NCBI RefSeq assembly: GCF_000154705.2
Contig: NZ_CM002917.1
Coordinates: 1,878,461-1,942,460, forward strand
Reading direction: 5' to 3'
Source: Hoeflea phototrophica DFL-43
Lineage (GTDB): Bacteria > Pseudomonadota > Alphaproteobacteria > Rhizobiales > Rhizobiaceae
Length of the DNA stretch: 64,000 nucleotides
Part shown: piece by piece, positions 43,547 to 55,834 of the stretch
Layout: every line of letters starts with the position of its first letter
Position numbering within the stretch: the first letter of the stretch is position 1
The notes under the pieces: generated by a model
Databases searched by the model: none
The model's input: the letters and a program-made list of their open reading frames with translations, nothing else
Told to the model about the DNA's origin: nothing
Program-made: the position numbers and the translations under genes

Positions 43547-43633
43547 ATGACTGCATTTGCCCGCGATCTCGCCGCTTTCGTTTCCATGTCGCTGTTCGTT
43601 GCCAGTTTCGCCGTCGTCGCGATGGCGATCTAG
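43547..43633 (+). CDS. 28-residue single-TM protein under SOS control, SidA-like candidate
   Basis: A tiny ORF (MTAFARDLAA start, then a hydrophobic run to the end at residues 9-28), ribosome site GGGAG seven bases before the ATG, stop TAG. The N-terminal Thr-Ala-Phe-Ala-Arg-Asp head is short and polar, so the protein should sit in the inner membrane as one helix with a cytoplasmic head. Promoter and LexA box lie 31-61 bases upstream. In Caulobacter the LexA-controlled SidA is a 29-residue single-TM inhibitor of FtsW/FtsN-dependent division. Size, topology and control agree; sequence homology cannot be judged by eye. Similar short ORFs are, as far as I recall, common but unnamed in rhizobia. 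Confidence 0.7.
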   Translation: MTAFARDLAAFVSMSLFVASFAVVAMAI

Positions 43634-43926
43634 AATACAACTCATCTTGCCCGGGTAAGTCTCAGACTTGCAGCATCCGGGCCGCTGCTGCCGCTTGAAG
43701 CCGTCCCGGTTTGGTGACTGGATTTCGTGAAGCGGGTTGTCAGCTTCAACAGCAATGGAGCAGGGCGCCTGGCCCTGCAGCGTTCCGCCAGCCTGAGCTG
43801 TGTGGAGCACCCCATTTTGCATCGTCACGGACTGGACTTTCAGGTTCATGTCCCCACAATTGAACCGTGAGTCTTTGTGCCGCCCCAAACGCGGCACAGA
43901 CCCGGATCATTTGGCAGGGGATATTC

Positions 43927-47496
<3,570 letters not shown>

Positions 47497-47811
47497 GCCG
47501 AACCTGTGATTTCAGGAAAGGGGCCTTTGAAGAAGGCGTTGCGCTGATCGTAGATATGGAAGAAGCAATATGCTCCTCCATGAAAGCGCAGCACCGTTCC
47601 ACCATGGCAACGCGCGAGTACCGGTGCGTCGGATCTCGCAGAGAACATGCTCTTGATTGGGCGAGAAGCCGAGCGAACAGTTCTTGCGCGATTATCGGCC
47701 AACAAAGGAAGTCCGCGAAACCGGTCATGTAGGCGTTTTGCCGGCACCGCGGATCCGGGATGATCAGCGCGATGTTTGCAATGTCTGTCCCGCATGCCGG
47801 CCCTGCGGCGA
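47497..47811. other. dnaE-dinB convergent intergenic region
   Basis: Between two convergent stops. Short open frames exist on both strands but have no ribosome sites or recognisable content. CCTG-N6-CAGG near 47505-47518 could form a small hairpin but no T-run follows. Nothing else seen. Confidence 0.5.
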
Positions 47812-49128
47812 TCAATCCTGATCCGCCTGCCGCATCTTGCGCGAAGTGCCGAAGGTGTAGCCGGTTTCGACGATGTCACGGCCGAACTTCTGCCTTACCT
47901 TGTCGATCGCGCTTTCCGCCACGGCGCGCCGGGCGGCGGCTGGGTCAACCAGATCGGGCGGGTCTGCGAGCGCTGCATCGGTGAGCTCCGAGACCCCGAT
48001 GCCGATCAGCCGAAACTTCTCGCTGCCCAGTTCGCGCTCAAGCAGGTGCAGCCCGGTGCGAAAGATCTTGTCTGCAAGCACCGTGGGGTCTTCGAGCTTG
48101 AAATTGCGTGTCCGGCTCTTGAAATCCGCGGTCTTGAGCTTGAGCACAACGGTGTGACCGGCGATGCCGGAGGCCTTGAGCCGCGCTGATACCTTTTCCG
48201 ACAAGCGTCTGAGGATCGGAACAAGCTCCTCGGCGCCTGAAAGATCGGTGTTGAAGGTGGTCTCCGCCGATACGCTTTTGGCCCCTTCATTGGCATGGAC
48301 CGTGCGCTCATCCTCGCCGCGGGCCAGATGGAACAACCGTTTGCCCATAACGCCATAGCGACGCATCAACACGTCCTGTTCCATGGTCTGCAACTGCCCG
48401 ATGGTGCGGATGCCGTCGCGCTCCAGTGTTGCGGCAAAGGCCTTGCCGACGCCCCAGATCAAGGTGACAGGCCGTGGCCGGAGAAAGTCGAGCGCTTCTT
48501 GCTTGCCGATCACCGAAAAGCCGCGTGGCTTGTCGAGATCGGAGGCCACCTTGGCGAGAAACTTGCAATAGGACAGCCCGACCGACAACGTGATGCCGAT
48601 CTCCGCCTCCACCCGTACGGCAAACTTTGCAAGCGTGCGGGCAGGGGTGTCCTTGTGCAGCCGCTCGGTGCCGGCAAGGTCAAGAAATGCCTCGTCTATC
48701 GAGATCGGCTGCACCAGCGGCGTCAGTTCCTCCATCATCTGCCGGACTTCACGTCCCACCCGCGAGTATTTTTCCATGTCCGGCTTGATAACCACCGCAT
48801 CCGGGCAGGCATCGAGCGCCTTGAACATCGGCATGGCGGAACGCACGCCATGGATCCGGGCGATGTAGCAACAGGTGGAGACGACGCCGCGTTTGCCTCC
48901 GCCGATGATCACCGGCTTGTCCGCAAGCTCCGGGTTGTCGCGTTTTTCGACCGTCGCATAAAACGCGTCGCAATCCACATGGGCGAGCGTCAGCGCGTCA
49001 ATTTCCATGTGCCGGATCAGTCGCGGACTGCCGCAGGCATGACAGCGCCGCACCCCGGCGCGGGCATGCGCGAGGCAATCCCGGCAAAAGCCGGGTACCG
49101 GATCGGACTGCGGCGGCGCTTGAGTCAT
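47812..49128 (-). CDS. dinB: DNA polymerase IV (Y-family, with N-terminal zinc-finger-like extension)
   Basis: A 438-residue translesion polymerase. Residues 10-40 form a C4 zinc-knuckle-like head (Cys15, Cys18, Cys29, Cys32), as in rhizobial DinB. The palm has [18 protein letters not shown] (Asp52 of the metal site), [20 protein letters not shown] and [13 protein letters not shown] with the catalytic Asp-Glu. The frame is open to 49176, but a perfect LexA box lies at 49145-49159, so ATG 49128, just downstream of the box, is the true start. It is SOS-induced and copies past damaged bases. Confidence 0.93.
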   Translation of the reverse strand: MTQAPPQSDPVPGFCRDCLAHARAGVRRCHACGSPRLIRHMEIDALTLAHVDCDAFYATVEKRDNPELADKPVIIGGGKRGVVSTCCYIARIHGVRSAMPMFKALDACPDAVVIKPDMEKYSRVGREVRQMMEELTPLVQPISIDEAFLDLAGTERLHKDTPARTLAKFAVRVEAEIGITLSVGLSYCKFLAKVASDLDKPRGFSVIGKQEALDFLRPRPVTLIWGVGKAFAATLERDGIRTIGQLQTMEQDVLMRRYGVMGKRLFHLARGEDERTVHANEGAKSVSAETTFNTDLSGAEELVPILRRLSEKVSARLKASGIAGHTVVLKLKTADFKSRTRNFKLEDPTVLADKIFRTGLHLLERELGSEKFRLIGIGVSELTDAALADPPDLVDPAAARRAVAESAIDKVRQKFGRDIVETGYTFGTSRKMRQADQD

Positions 49129-49144
49129 TGGCTCGGTGAATTGA

Positions 49145-49159
49145 GAACAAAGGTTGAAC
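49145..49159 (-). promoter_or_regulatory. LexA (SOS) box of dinB
   Basis: GAAC-AAAGGTT-GAAC, an exact alphaproteobacterial LexA site (minus-strand reading GTTC-N7-GTTC), 17 bases upstream of the dinB ATG at 49128. It also faces the divergent GNAT gene starting at 49235, which could share control. Confidence 0.8.
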
Positions 49160-49234
49160 ATCGGCAGATTACGCAATAACTTTGCGACTCACAAGTCAGG
49201 AAAACCTGTCCTGCCGCGCTGGAGACTGTGACCG

Positions 49235-49813
49235 ATGAGCCTTGATGTCCGTCCCGCAACAAGTGAAACCTGGCCCGCACTCAAGGCGCTTTTCGGCCCC
49301 CAAGGCGCCTGCTACGGCTGCTGGTGCAGCTATTTCCGGCTGGAGCCGAAGCTGCGCGAGGCCCTCGGCCGGGACGAGAAGGAGGCGCTGCTCAAGCAGG
49401 CGGCTGGCGAACCGCTGCCACCCGGCCTGATCGGGTTTGAGAATGGCGAACCGGTGGGCTGGGTTCAGGTTACGCCGCGCGCACACGTTCCGCGCTGGAA
49501 CACACGCCGCACCGTGTCGCGTCCGCTGGAGGGCGATGATCCGCATGATCCGGGGATTTGGGCGATTTCTTGTTTTTTCATCGCCAAGCGCAAACGCGGT
49601 GAGGGGCTGAGCCATGGTTTGCTGGAGGCCGCGGTGGCGCATGCAACCGCTCACGGAGCCCGTGTTGTCGAAGCCTGCCCGATCGTTCAGGCAAAGCATT
49701 CAAAATCGGTTGGCCTGTTTGTGGGGGCCGCCTCGACCTTTGAAAGGGCTGGATTTTCGGTTGCGGCCGAGCGCAAGGCCGGGCGGCCGTTAATGCGCAA
49801 GGTGTTGGTTTGA
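49235..49813 (+). CDS. GNAT family N-acetyltransferase
   Basis: A 192-residue GNAT-fold protein. The core reads GFENGEPVGWVQVTPRAHVPRW near 67-88, WAISCFFIAKRKRGEGLSHGLLEAAVAHA near 108-136 (acetyl-CoA pyrophosphate loop R/Q-x-x-G-x-G/A as RKRGEGLS), and a C-terminal FERAGFSVAAERKAGRPLMRKVL. An N-terminal CYGCWCSYFR cysteine cluster at about 27-36 is typical of a subgroup of such proteins. Substrate unknown. It is divergent from dinB across a shared LexA-box region. Confidence 0.85.
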   Translation: MSLDVRPATSETWPALKALFGPQGACYGCWCSYFRLEPKLREALGRDEKEALLKQAAGEPLPPGLIGFENGEPVGWVQVTPRAHVPRWNTRRTVSRPLEGDDPHDPGIWAISCFFIAKRKRGEGLSHGLLEAAVAHATAHGARVVEACPIVQAKHSKSVGLFVGAASTFERAGFSVAAERKAGRPLMRKVLV

Positions 49814-49854
49814 AGAGCGGGGCGGGCAGTTCGCCGAGGCGGCAGTCTGATGGT

Positions 49855-50511
49855 TCAGGCGCCGGTGCTGCCTATGTGCGCGCTTATCAGTTCGACCGCA
49901 TGCATCCAGTCCGAGGCGATATCCACCCCGTCGCCCGGATGCGGCGCCAGCGCGCGGAAGGTGTCATTGGCCATCAGATTGATCAGCAGCGTCTCGGGCA
50001 CATGCGCCTTCACCGAATGCAGATTGACGAAGATGTCGTCAATGAAGACCAGCGGCTGGTCACGCGCGCCGTGCAGCGCCTTGACAGCCGGGCCCTTTGC
50101 CGCCTCGGTGGCGATCATCGGATAATCAAAGCCGTGCCGGCTCAGAAGGCTGCGCCGGATTGTCCGATGCCGCGGCGGCATGGCAGTCAGGAAAACGATG
50201 TCCGCCTTGCCGGAAAGCTCTGCCAAACTGTCCGCGGCGGCCTCGACAGGCGTCTGCCAGCCATCCTGCTCGGCAAAGAATGCCTCGAGAAGACGGTCGA
50301 CTTCCTCCGCCGCGGTTTCACTTCCATCGGAAAGGCGAATTACATTGCCGGTGAGTCGAAACGAACGGGGCTGCAATTCATGGCCGTGCTCGACCAGAAA
50401 TGCCTGAAACGGCGTGATGAACTCGAGCACCACTTCGTCGACATCGCAAACAATCAACGGCCGCTCACCAAGTCTCAGGGTGTCGTGTTCGGCATCCGGA
50501 ATCGTGATCAT
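49855..50511 (-). CDS. HAD-superfamily hydrolase
   Basis: A 218-residue HAD-like phosphatase. Motif I is LIVCDVDEVV (nucleophile Asp23, acid/base Asp25), motif II is IVFLTAMP near 107-112, a lysine stands in TEAAKGPAVKAL, and motif IV is VFIDDIFVN. The cap is small (C1). Substrate unknown. The ATG overlaps the DUF3572 stop by four bases, so both are one operon. Confidence 0.82.
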   Translation of the reverse strand: MITIPDAEHDTLRLGERPLIVCDVDEVVLEFITPFQAFLVEHGHELQPRSFRLTGNVIRLSDGSETAAEEVDRLLEAFFAEQDGWQTPVEAAADSLAELSGKADIVFLTAMPPRHRTIRRSLLSRHGFDYPMIATEAAKGPAVKALHGARDQPLVFIDDIFVNLHSVKAHVPETLLINLMANDTFRALAPHPGDGVDIASDWMHAVELISAHIGSTGA

Positions 50512-50774
50512 TGTGTCTCGCTCGCGCCGCCAAGTGCCTGGAAAGCCCGTGTGACGATTTCAGGCTTGGTGTCGGTGGCGGCGCAGAAATCCATCAGCGT
50601 CGGTTCATGGCTCATCAAGAACCCCAGAACGCCTGCAAGAAATCCCGGTTCCTGCGCGGCATCGCGCAGATTGTTCGCCTCAAGCCCGGTGAGAGCCAGG
50701 AAACGGCCCATCAGTTCGGGCTCTCCGGCAAGCCATACAAGGACTGCGATCGCGGTATCTTCTGCGTCTGCCAT
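50508..50774 (-). CDS. DUF3572 family protein
   Basis: An 88-residue helical acidic protein (AEDTAIAVLVWLAGEPELMGRFLALTGL, then EPGFLAGVLGFLMSHEPTL), which is the DUF3572 pattern found next to divK-pleD in rhizobia. Function unknown. The frame is open to 50795; ATG 50774 is chosen. It is divergent from divK. Confidence 0.8.
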   Translation of the reverse strand: MADAEDTAIAVLVWLAGEPELMGRFLALTGLEANNLRDAAQEPGFLAGVLGFLMSHEPTLMDFCAATDTKPEIVTRAFQALGGASETQ

Positions 50775-50990
50775 GGGCTTGTTGACCTTGTCCAAGTTTA
50801 TCTGCCGAATTGCAGACGTCGGATTACCACTTTTTCAACTTAATGAAACTAAGCTTGTTGTCAGGCATGACATCAGGCAGGCGTTTGTCTGTCTTTTGGC
50901 TCATATCAATGCCGGTGTTTGTGTCTGGTATTGCGCAAGACCAGAAGAAACGGGCAGTCAGCCGGTTCTGGCCGGGGATGGGGAACGGAC

Positions 50991-51362
50991 ATGACAAAAC
51001 AGGTGATGATTGTTGAGGACAATGAACTCAACATGAAGCTCTTCCGGGACCTGATCGAAGCATCGGGTTACAAGACTGTCCAGACCCGCAACGGCATGGA
51101 TGCGATGGATCTTGCGCGTCAGCATCGTCCCGATCTCATTTTGATGGACATCCAGTTGCCTGAAGTTTCGGGGCTGGAAGTCACCAAATGGCTCAAGCAG
51201 GACGATGACCTTCATGTGATCCCGGTCATTGCCGTCACCGCTTTCGCCATGAAAGGAGATGAGGAGCGCATCCGCCAGGGCGGTTGTGAGGCCTACATCT
51301 CGAAGCCAATTTCGGTGCCCAAATTCATTGAAACCATCAAGTCCTTTCTTGGCGATGCCTAG
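50991..51362 (+). CDS. divK: Single-domain response regulator
   Basis: A 123-residue receiver domain with no output module. Acid pocket Glu9-Asp10, phosphate acceptor Asp53 ([13 protein letters not shown]), Thr83 and Lys105 (SKPIS) are all in place. Directly before pleD, it is DivK, which works with the PleC/DivJ kinases to steer DivL-CckA-CtrA in the alphaproteobacterial cell cycle. ATG 50991 is the family start; the frame opens at 50919. A gap of 15 bases separates it from pleD. Confidence 0.95.
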   Translation: MTKQVMIVEDNELNMKLFRDLIEASGYKTVQTRNGMDAMDLARQHRPDLILMDIQLPEVSGLEVTKWLKQDDDLHVIPVIAVTAFAMKGDEERIRQGGCEAYISKPISVPKFIETIKSFLGDA

Positions 51363-51377
51363 TCCCGGAGAATTTTT

Positions 51378-52751
51378 ATGACTGCGCGGATCCTGGTGGT
51401 TGATGACATACCGGCAAATGTAAAGCTCCTCGAAGCCCGGTTGATGGCTGAGTATTTTGAGGTGCTGACTGCTGCTGATGGCATGACCGCGCTGTCGATC
51501 TGCGATCAGACCCAGGTTGATCTGATTCTTCTCGACATCATGATGCCTGGTATTGACGGGTTTGAAGTCTGCGAACGCCTCAAGCGAAATCCGCGTACCG
51601 CCCATATTCCGGTTGTGATGGTCACAGCGCTTGACCAGCCCTCTGATCGTGTTAGAGGCCTCAAGGCGGGTGCCGACGACTTCCTGACCAAGCCTGTCAA
51701 TGATCTGCAGTTGATGACCCGGGTGAAAAGCCTTGTCCGCTTCAAGGCGTTGAGTGACGAGTTGCGGCTTCGAGCCGAATCCGCGCGCAGTCTCGACCTC
51801 GAGGCGCTGCTGGCGCCGCACCAGGGAAGCCTTGAAGAGCCGGGCCTTGTGTTGCTGGTGGAAAATCGCGCCAACGCCCAGGACCGTATGGGCCGCGCGC
51901 TCAACGGCGTTGCTGAGATCACCGTCATCGGCGATCCACAGGCTGCTCTCTTCGAGGCGGCCGAAAAACCCTATGAACTGATCATCGTGTCGTCCGCGCT
52001 CGAAGACTACGACCCGCTCCGGCTGTGCTCGCAATTGCGGTCACTGGAAAGAACACGCTTCATTCCGGTGCTGGTGGTGGCTGAGCAAGGCGAGGAGAAC
52101 CTGGTGATCCGGGCGCTTGAACTTGGCGTGAACGATTACCTCGTCCGGCCGCTCGATCCCAATGAACTGGTCGCGCGCAGCGTTACCCAGATCCGCCGCA
52201 AGCGCTATACGGATTTCCTGCGCTCAAGCTTGACACAATCGGTCGAGTTTGCGGTCACCGATGCGCTCACGGGGCTGAACAACCGGCGTTATCTCGATAC
52301 CCATCTTAACACGCTGGTCGAACGTTCCGCAAAACGCGACCGGCCCTTGTCGGTTTTGATCACTGACATCGACCACTTCAAGTCGATCAACGATGTTCAT
52401 GGCCATGAAGGTGGTGATGACATTCTGCGTGACTTCGCCCGCCGGGTGCGCGGTGCGGTGCGCGGTGCGGATCTCGCCTGCCGTTATGGTGGTGAGGAGT
52501 TTGTTGTGATCATGCCCGACACCACACTGGACGTGGCAGCTCAGATTGCCGAGCGTCTGCGTGATGCGGTGGCAGCGGCGCCTTTCAAGGTAGCCGCCAG
52601 CGGTGCCAATGTCACATTGACAACATCCGTGGGCATCGCTGCGCTTGAGCCCAGCGGCGAGGATTCGGCCTCCCTGCTGCGCCGTGCAGATCAGGCACTC
52701 TACCAGGCCAAGAGCAGCGGCCGCAACCGTGTCGTTGGTGAAGCAGCCTGA
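51378..52751 (+). CDS. pleD: Response regulator diguanylate cyclase
   Basis: A 457-residue REC-REC-GGDEF protein. REC1 has Asp9/Asp10 and acceptor Asp53; REC2 (about 155-275) is degenerate (LLVENRANAQDR and no clear acceptor) and serves as dimerisation adaptor; the GGDEF domain has active site GGEEF at 371-375 and the inhibitory I-site RxxD at 362-365 (RGAD). It makes c-di-GMP when phosphorylated, controlling pole development and motility-to-sessile shift. The operon with divK is conserved. Confidence 0.97.
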   Translation: MTARILVVDDIPANVKLLEARLMAEYFEVLTAADGMTALSICDQTQVDLILLDIMMPGIDGFEVCERLKRNPRTAHIPVVMVTALDQPSDRVRGLKAGADDFLTKPVNDLQLMTRVKSLVRFKALSDELRLRAESARSLDLEALLAPHQGSLEEPGLVLLVENRANAQDRMGRALNGVAEITVIGDPQAALFEAAEKPYELIIVSSALEDYDPLRLCSQLRSLERTRFIPVLVVAEQGEENLVIRALELGVNDYLVRPLDPNELVARSVTQIRRKRYTDFLRSSLTQSVEFAVTDALTGLNNRRYLDTHLNTLVERSAKRDRPLSVLITDIDHFKSINDVHGHEGGDDILRDFARRVRGAVRGADLACRYGGEEFVVIMPDTTLDVAAQIAERLRDAVAAAPFKVAASGANVTLTTSVGIAALEPSGEDSASLLRRADQALYQAKSSGRNRVVGEAA

Positions 52752-52765
52752 GTCGCTGCCGTTCG

Positions 52766-52810
52766 AAGCCTAGCATTTAGCTTAAATGCCCATAAAAAAA
52801 GGCTTTTTTT
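52766..52810 (+). terminator. Probable terminator of divK-pleD
   Basis: AAGCCT at 52766-52771 pairs with AGGCTT at 52800-52805 and encloses an inner perfect hairpin (GCATTTA-GCT-TAAATGC, 52773-52789); seven T follow to 52810. It begins 15 bases after the pleD stop. Confidence 0.7.
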
Positions 52811-53000
52811 GCCCCGAAATTAACCACAATCGTGGACAGTTTGGCGCATGGCTTAAGAAACTGTTGATTTTTCGGGGGATTGGTACAAAAGTTTATGGTG
52901 AAAATTGTGTGAACATCCTGACGTTGTTGCAGTTAATTGGCACAGTGAATTTGAATGCCCCATGATGTTCAGGTCCGCCGCATCTCCTGGGTCGTGGGGT
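52811..53000. other. pleD-rpmG intergenic region, AT-richer part
   Basis: No gene seen. The stretch is AT-richer than average (TTAAGAAACTGTTGATTTTTCG, GTTGCAGTTAATTGG) and carries a small CCAC-AATC-GTGG hairpin near 52824-52835. It may contain a promoter for the structured RNA candidate that follows. Confidence 0.4.
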
Positions 53001-53102
53001 GGCCGGTCAAGATTAAGTGCACAGTGGCATCCTCGTTCCACGCTCTTGTTTTGACCGGCCCTCGACACAAAAAACCCGCTTCCGTGAGGAAGCGGGTTTT
53101 TT
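53001..53102 (+). ncRNA. Candidate structured small RNA ending in a terminator
   Basis: A ten-base perfect inverted repeat (GGCCGGTCAA at 53001-53010 with TTGACCGGCC at 53051-53060) closes a 40-base inner part which itself holds a GTGG/CCAC hairpin. It is followed after eight bases by a strong terminator hairpin with T-run (53069-53102). This is the usual look of the 3' half of an intergenic small RNA. No promoter is obvious and no known RNA family is recognised by eye. Confidence 0.4.
53069..53102. terminator. Bidirectional rho-independent terminator (rpmG and plus-strand transcript)
   Basis: A long perfect stem (AAAAAACCCGCTTCC with GGAAGCGGGTTTTTT, loop GTGA). It works for rpmG on the minus strand (41 bases past its stop) and for anything transcribed on the plus strand. 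Confidence 0.9.
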
Positions 53103-53142
53103 GCTGTCTTCGAAAATTGGTCCCTAAGGGCCGGGAAGCAGA

Positions 53143-53310
53143 TTACTTAATCTTGGCTTCCTTGAATTCCACATGCTTCTTGGCAATCGGATCGTACTTC
53201 GTTTTCACCATCTTGTCGGTGAATGTACGGCTGTTCTTCTTGGTCACATAGAAAAAGCCGGTGTCTGCTGTCGACAGGAGCTTGATCTTGATGGTGGTCG
53301 CCTTGGCCAT
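53143..53310 (-). CDS. rpmG: 50S ribosomal protein L33
   Basis: A 55-residue L33 ([19 protein letters not shown] start, then [20 protein letters not shown] and the [12 protein letters not shown] end). It has no zinc-binding CxxC pairs, so it is the zinc-free C- form. It stands alone with its own terminator. Confidence 0.95.
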   Translation of the reverse strand: MAKATTIKIKLLSTADTGFFYVTKKNSRTFTDKMVKTKYDPIAKKHVEFKEAKIK

Positions 53311-53402
53311 GGTGTCTTGCCTTCTTCAAAAATGAAGCCGCGGACAGCACAGATGGCTCCACGGCGAAACTTGCGCGGAAACTACAAAAGCCGCGCTGAA
53401 AG

Positions 53403-54590
53403 TCAAGCCCGTTTTGGGCTCAACACCAGACGAAACAGCGTCAGAACCACATAGAGAGCGAAAAAGAACGCCAGAGCCCAGGCAAAACCGTGGTGGCCGG
53501 TCACATCCATGGCCACTCCGATGGTCTGAGGACCCACCAGCATGCCCAGTGCATAACAGAATACGAAGGCGGCATTGGCAGACGCCAGGTCCGAACCATG
53601 CAGCTTGTCACCCAGATGGGCCAGGCCGACGGTGTAAAGCCCGGCGACGCTGCCGCCCCAGAACAGCAGGATGATTGCCGTGAGCATCCAGTTGTGGATC
53701 AGGAAGGGCAGGGCCAGGGAACCCACGAGCCCGATAATGGCAAACAGCGACAGCAATCGGCGACGGTCCCCGATCCGGTCGGCTATCATGCCGATGGGAA
53801 TCTGAAACAGGACGTTTCCCAGCCCGATCATGGTCAGCAGCAGCGCGCCTTGTGATTCGGTGAACCCGGTGCGGTTGGCATAGATGGGAAACAGCGACAG
53901 TCCGCCTGATTCGACCGCACCGAAAACAAACACCGCCGCAGTCGCCGTTGGCACCAGAAACACATAGCGCATGAATGGGAGATCAGTTGCTGATGAGCCG
54001 ATGACCGGGTTTTCCTTCCGTGCCATCAAAACGGGAATCGCAGCGAGAAGGATGATGCCAGCGCCGATTGCGAATGGAAGGATGCCTTCTGAACCGACAA
54101 TCGAGAAAATCAGTGGTCCCGCGGCAAAGCCCAGCGAAAGCACCGTGGCATAGATCCCCAGAACCAGCCCGCGCCGCGAGGGAGGCGCAGCGGTGTTGAT
54201 CCAGAACTCCGAAAGGACGAACAGGATCGTGATAGCGCCATGGAAAATGATGCGCAGTGGAAACCACATCCACAGTGCTTCCGCGAAATAGAATCCAAGG
54301 GCACTGGCTGCCGCCGCGACAATGGCCAGCACCATGGTGGTCACCACCCCCAGACGCCGCGCAAGCCAGGTGGTCGCGGGTGCCGCAGCCATGGCCGCAA
54401 TCCCGGCCATTGCCGAGTTGAGACCGATCATGCTCGAGGAGATGCCTCGTTTTTCAAGGATCACCGACAAGAGCGGCAAGCCAAGGCCAATGGCAATGCC
54501 GACAGCGGTAATCGACGCGATTGCGGCAATAAGAGCCGGCCAGTGGATGTCGTCGCGAACAACGGGCGCGTCAGGTGATGAGTGATCCAT
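53403..54590 (-). CDS. MFS transporter
   Basis: A 395-residue major facilitator with 12 predicted helices. TM2-3 loop reads WLARRLGVV; TM8-9 loop GMIADRIGDRRRLL is the conserved repeat of motif A (GxxaDrxGrRr). It resembles YcaD/arabinose-efflux-like permeases by length and motifs. The substrate is unknown. It is 92 bases upstream of rpmG on the same strand. Confidence 0.87.
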   Translation of the reverse strand: MDHSSPDAPVVRDDIHWPALIAAIASITAVGIAIGLGLPLLSVILEKRGISSSMIGLNSAMAGIAAMAAAPATTWLARRLGVVTTMVLAIVAAAASALGFYFAEALWMWFPLRIIFHGAITILFVLSEFWINTAAPPSRRGLVLGIYATVLSLGFAAGPLIFSIVGSEGILPFAIGAGIILLAAIPVLMARKENPVIGSSATDLPFMRYVFLVPTATAAVFVFGAVESGGLSLFPIYANRTGFTESQGALLLTMIGLGNVLFQIPIGMIADRIGDRRRLLSLFAIIGLVGSLALPFLIHNWMLTAIILLFWGGSVAGLYTVGLAHLGDKLHGSDLASANAAFVFCYALGMLVGPQTIGVAMDVTGHHGFAWALAFFFALYVVLTLFRLVLSPKRA

Positions 54591-54599
54591 GTAAGGCGC

Positions 54600-55316
54600 C
54601 TAAATCAATTCCCGAACGAATCGCCCATTGCGATAGTAGTAAAACGGAATCTTTCTTTGAAAAGGTAAAGAATTGTCCGCGTCAAGCGCTTCCTGAAGGT
54701 CTGTGAGCACAACTTTGGTGATTCCGGGCAACGGATAGCCGTCATGCCGGTCTATCGGAAGCCATGTCAGGTCCTGCAGTTCATCGCTGTCTTGCACAGT
54801 TGTTGGATCGGCGTCGACCTCATCTGTGAAACAGGCAAAGAACCGGGTGTCAAACCGCCGCGGCATGCCCGGAGGTGTAATGGCGCGGGCAAGAAAGCGG
54901 AACGGCGAGACATCCGGGCAAAGATTCGCAGTATGATCGGCTGGCGTCAGCGACAGATGCGCTTCCTCCATCATCTCGCGCGCAGCGGCGACCGCCAGCC
55001 CACGCGCAGCGGATTCGCCAAACTGCGCAATGGTCCGCCGCAGCAACTGTTCCGTGACCTCGCCATGAAGTGGCTGTGCCAGCGTGGTCTTGTTGTCAGC
55101 CGCGTCGCGCCGGCCGCCGGGAAAGACATACATGGCGGGCATGAACGCATGGCCTTTGCCGCGTTTGCCAACCAGAACCCGGGGTGTTTTCTCCTGCCGG
55201 TCGATAAGAAGCAGGGAAGCTGCATCCTTTGGCCTGCGTGGCGGGTGGCGCATCTCACCACGCTTTGCAACGTCTTCGGTCAGAAGGTCTGCCTTGACCG
55301 AACCACCGGCATTCAT
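54600..55316 (-). CDS. Nudix hydrolase with interrupted Nudix box (NUDT19-like)
   Basis: A 238-residue Nudix protein. The box is split: FPGGRRDAAD near 65-74 and, about 35 residues later, GLAVAAAREMMEEAHL at 104-120 with the catalytic REMMEEA. This long insertion in the first half of the box is seen in the NUDT19/RP2p CoA-diphosphatase subgroup. It may hydrolyse CoA or acyl-CoA or a related nucleoside diphosphate. The ATG overlaps the DUF983 stop by four bases. Confidence 0.82.
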   Translation of the reverse strand: MNAGGSVKADLLTEDVAKRGEMRHPPRRPKDAASLLLIDRQEKTPRVLVGKRGKGHAFMPAMYVFPGGRRDAADNKTTLAQPLHGEVTEQLLRRTIAQFGESAARGLAVAAAREMMEEAHLSLTPADHTANLCPDVSPFRFLARAITPPGMPRRFDTRFFACFTDEVDADPTTVQDSDELQDLTWLPIDRHDGYPLPGITKVVLTDLQEALDADNSLPFQRKIPFYYYRNGRFVRELI

Positions 55317-55765
55317 CCTGCGTCCTCACCAACCGGCTCAAGCATGGCGTCATCATCCGTTCCGCTGAAACCGTGCATACGAAAAGCCCATTGCAATCCG
55401 ATGACGCCGCCCTTGATCGGCTGCAGAAGCGCCAGCGACAGGATCACCGTTATCGGGATCCAGATCATCAGATGCTGCCAGCTCTCGAGAACGAGCCAGC
55501 TGTCAGTGGCCATGAAGCCGGCAACCACCACATGGCCGACGATGAAGATCGCCAGATAGGCAGGAAGGTCATCGGCGCGGTGATGATGCATCTCTTCGCC
55601 GCAGGACGCGCAGCTGTCGACCGATTTGAGATAGGCGCGGAACAGCTTGCCTTCGCCACAATTGGGGCATCGGCCAAGCAGACCGCGTTTGATGGCCTGG
55701 CTGGTGTTGCGGGGGTCTTGCTCAGGCTCGCGCCTGTCCGCTGCTTCGCCGCCAATTTCGAGCAT
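55313..55765 (-). CDS. DUF983 family membrane protein
   Basis: A 150-residue protein with a zinc-ribbon-like head (CPNCGEGKLF and CASCGEEMHHH) followed by two transmembrane helices (about 70-90 and 97-115), the DUF983 plan. AAGGAG sits six bases before ATG 55765; an ATG six bases earlier is too close to it. Function unknown. It lies in the rnr-DUF983-Nudix order common in rhizobia. Confidence 0.85.
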   Translation of the reverse strand: MLEIGGEAADRREPEQDPRNTSQAIKRGLLGRCPNCGEGKLFRAYLKSVDSCASCGEEMHHHRADDLPAYLAIFIVGHVVVAGFMATDSWLVLESWQHLMIWIPITVILSLALLQPIKGGVIGLQWAFRMHGFSGTDDDAMLEPVGEDAG

Positions 55766-55834
55766 AGCCATCTCCTTCGTTTGGCGCGGGTACGCAGTTT
55801 CCGCGGCCCGCCATCCGCCCATCATAACATCGTG

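Noticed and set aside
48295..49179. A 294-codon plus-strand frame across dinB
   Set aside because: Antisense shadow of dinB, whose catalytic motifs are clear.
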